In this document: one piece after another, positions 63,144-64,000 of the stretch
Layout of the letters: every line of letters begins with the position of its first letter
How positions within the stretch are numbered: position 1 is the first letter of the stretch
Origin: Streptomyces iakyrus
GTDB lineage: Bacteria; Actinomycetota; Actinomycetes; Streptomycetales; Streptomycetaceae
Assembly: GCF_000717055.1 (NCBI RefSeq)
Contig: NZ_JNXI01000001.1
Coordinates: forward strand, 372,001 to 436,000
DNA length: 64,000 nt
Reading direction: 5' to 3'
Position numbers and translations under genes: made by a program
Notes under the pieces: generated by a model
Seen by the model: only the letters and a program-made list of their open reading frames with translations
What the model was told of the DNA's origin: nothing
Databases searched by the model: none

Positions 63144-64000
63144 GTGGATCGCATCGCCCAGCTCACCACGCGTCCCGCGGGGCGCGAGACCGCATACGAT
63201 CCGGCCGCCGCCCCGCCTTCCTTGCACGTCAGAGCCGCACAGGTGCTGGAGGGCAACTGGACGGGCGCGTCCACCGTGCCCTCGCGCGGCCTGTATCCGC
63301 ACCAGTGGTCGTGGGACTCGGCGTTCATCGCGATCGGCCTGCGGCACCTCTCGCCGTTACGCGCCCAGACGGAACTGGAGACGCTGCTCGCGGCCCAGTG
63401 GGCGGACGGGCGGATCCCGCACATCGTCTTCAACCCCTCCGTCCCCCTCGACGCGTACTTCCCGAGCCCCGACTTCTGGCGCTCGTCGACCGCCGGGCGC
63501 GCGGCGGGCGCCCCGCGCACCGTACAGACCTCCGGCATCGTGCAGCCACCGGTGCACGCGCTGGCCGCGTGGCTGGTGCACATCGCCGACCCGGGCCTGT
63601 CCAGGGCGCGCGGCTTCCTCGCCCGGGCGTACCCCCGGCTGGCCGCCTGGCACGACTACCTCCTGCACCGGCGCGACCTCGGCGGGGGCGGGCTGGTGTC
63701 CGTCGTACACCCCTGGGAGCAGGGTATGGACAACAGCCCCTGCTGGGACCGCCCGTTGTCCCGGGTCGCTCCGGCCCCGGCCCACTCCTTCCGCCGCGCC
63801 GACCTCGCCCACGGCGCCCCCGAGGACCGGCCGACAGATCTGGACTACGGGCGGTACGTGCGGCTGGCGGCCGACTACCGGGACCGCGGGTACGCCGACG
63901 GCCCGGGCGACTTCGCCGTGGAGGACCCGGCGTTCAACGCCCTGCTCGCCGCCTCCGAGTACGCCCTGGAGCGGATCGCCCACGAGCTGGGTATGCGCGG
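63144..64000 (+). CDS. GH63/trehalase-like (MGH1-type) glycoside hydrolase, partial
   Basis: An open frame from a GTG at 63144, behind GGGAG, runs off the right edge after about 285 codons. It has features of the (alpha/alpha)6-barrel family of mannosylglycerate hydrolases and GH63 enzymes: LYPHQWSWDSAFIAIGLRHL, then WADGRIPHIVFNPSVPLDAY and VVHPWEQGMDNSPCWDRPL, with an Asp in the first and third blocks positioned as in the family. Substrate candidates include glucosylglycerate or alpha-glucosides. The divergent ROK regulator suggests sugar-dependent expression. The catalytic C-terminal half lies outside the window. Confidence 0.8.
   Translation, partial: MDRIAQLTTRPAGRETAYDPAAAPPSLHVRAAQVLEGNWTGASTVPSRGLYPHQWSWDSAFIAIGLRHLSPLRAQTELETLLAAQWADGRIPHIVFNPSVPLDAYFPSPDFWRSSTAGRAAGAPRTVQTSGIVQPPVHALAAWLVHIADPGLSRARGFLARAYPRLAAWHDYLLHRRDLGGGGLVSVVHPWEQGMDNSPCWDRPLSRVAPAPAHSFRRADLAHGAPEDRPTDLDYGRYVRLAADYRDRGYADGPGDFAVEDPAFNALLAASEYALERIAHELGMR

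Overview
The window is high-GC actinobacterial DNA and almost certainly a Streptomyces chromosome. The evidence is the codon bias, the GTG starts, several apparently leaderless genes, an hrdA-dnaG neighbourhood, GlnR-type and SoxR-type sites, and a dispersed intergenic repeat typical of the genus. All calls come from reading the sequence; no database search was run.

Region 1 (1-15.6 kb) is the right end of a prophage whose left end lies outside the window. It abuts a tRNA gene with a CAU anticodon (15600-15673, minus), whose 3' end is the likely attachment site. Reading inward from the junction are a tyrosine integrase, an excisionase-like HTH protein, a serine-recombinase-like protein that lacks its catalytic domain, and a TTGA-coupled HTH regulator and membrane protein (possible lysogeny control). 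Next come a ParB with a histone-H1-like tail, a DUF488-type protein, a probable DNA-modification protein (adenine-methyltransferase-like part plus Mom-like acyltransferase part) and a second ParB-fold protein. The packaging and capsid genes follow (small and large terminase, portal, scaffold), all reading left. A nitrilase-family gene whose nucleophile Cys position is Ala sits on the opposite strand inside this late region.

Region 2 (15.6-29.9 kb) is core chromosome: three tRNA genes, a YtxH-like protein, an FGGY kinase, a heterodimeric ABC exporter, sigma factor HrdA, DNA primase, a ferredoxin-reductase-type flavoprotein, a dGTPase, a CbiX-type chelatase and a DUF218 protein.

Region 3 (30-47.4 kb) holds nitrogen assimilation and accessory genes: nasA nitrate reductase and a FAD reductase-nirB-nirD operon, both behind sites with GlnR-like 11-bp phasing. 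The chelatase could supply siroheme to NirB. Between them lie a three-gene operon (NRPS-like adenylation enzyme, TmpA-like membrane flavoprotein, enoyl-CoA hydratase) with a possible leader peptide, a tendamistat-fold secreted protein, an M4 metalloprotease, a SoxR-box FMN reductase, a sortase pair, an HxlR/imine-reductase-like pair and a TauE/SafE permease.

Region 4 (47.4-64 kb) holds a TetR/SDR pair with an 8-bp tandem repeat, an HTH-membrane-peptidoglycan-binding protein, an I36-type secreted protein, a carbonic anhydrase coupled to a SulP transporter with a long Gly-rich N-terminus, a two-component system, a Tat-secreted PhoX-like protein, a NUDIX hydrolase, pyruvate phosphate dikinase, a ROK regulator and the start of a GH63-like glycosidase.
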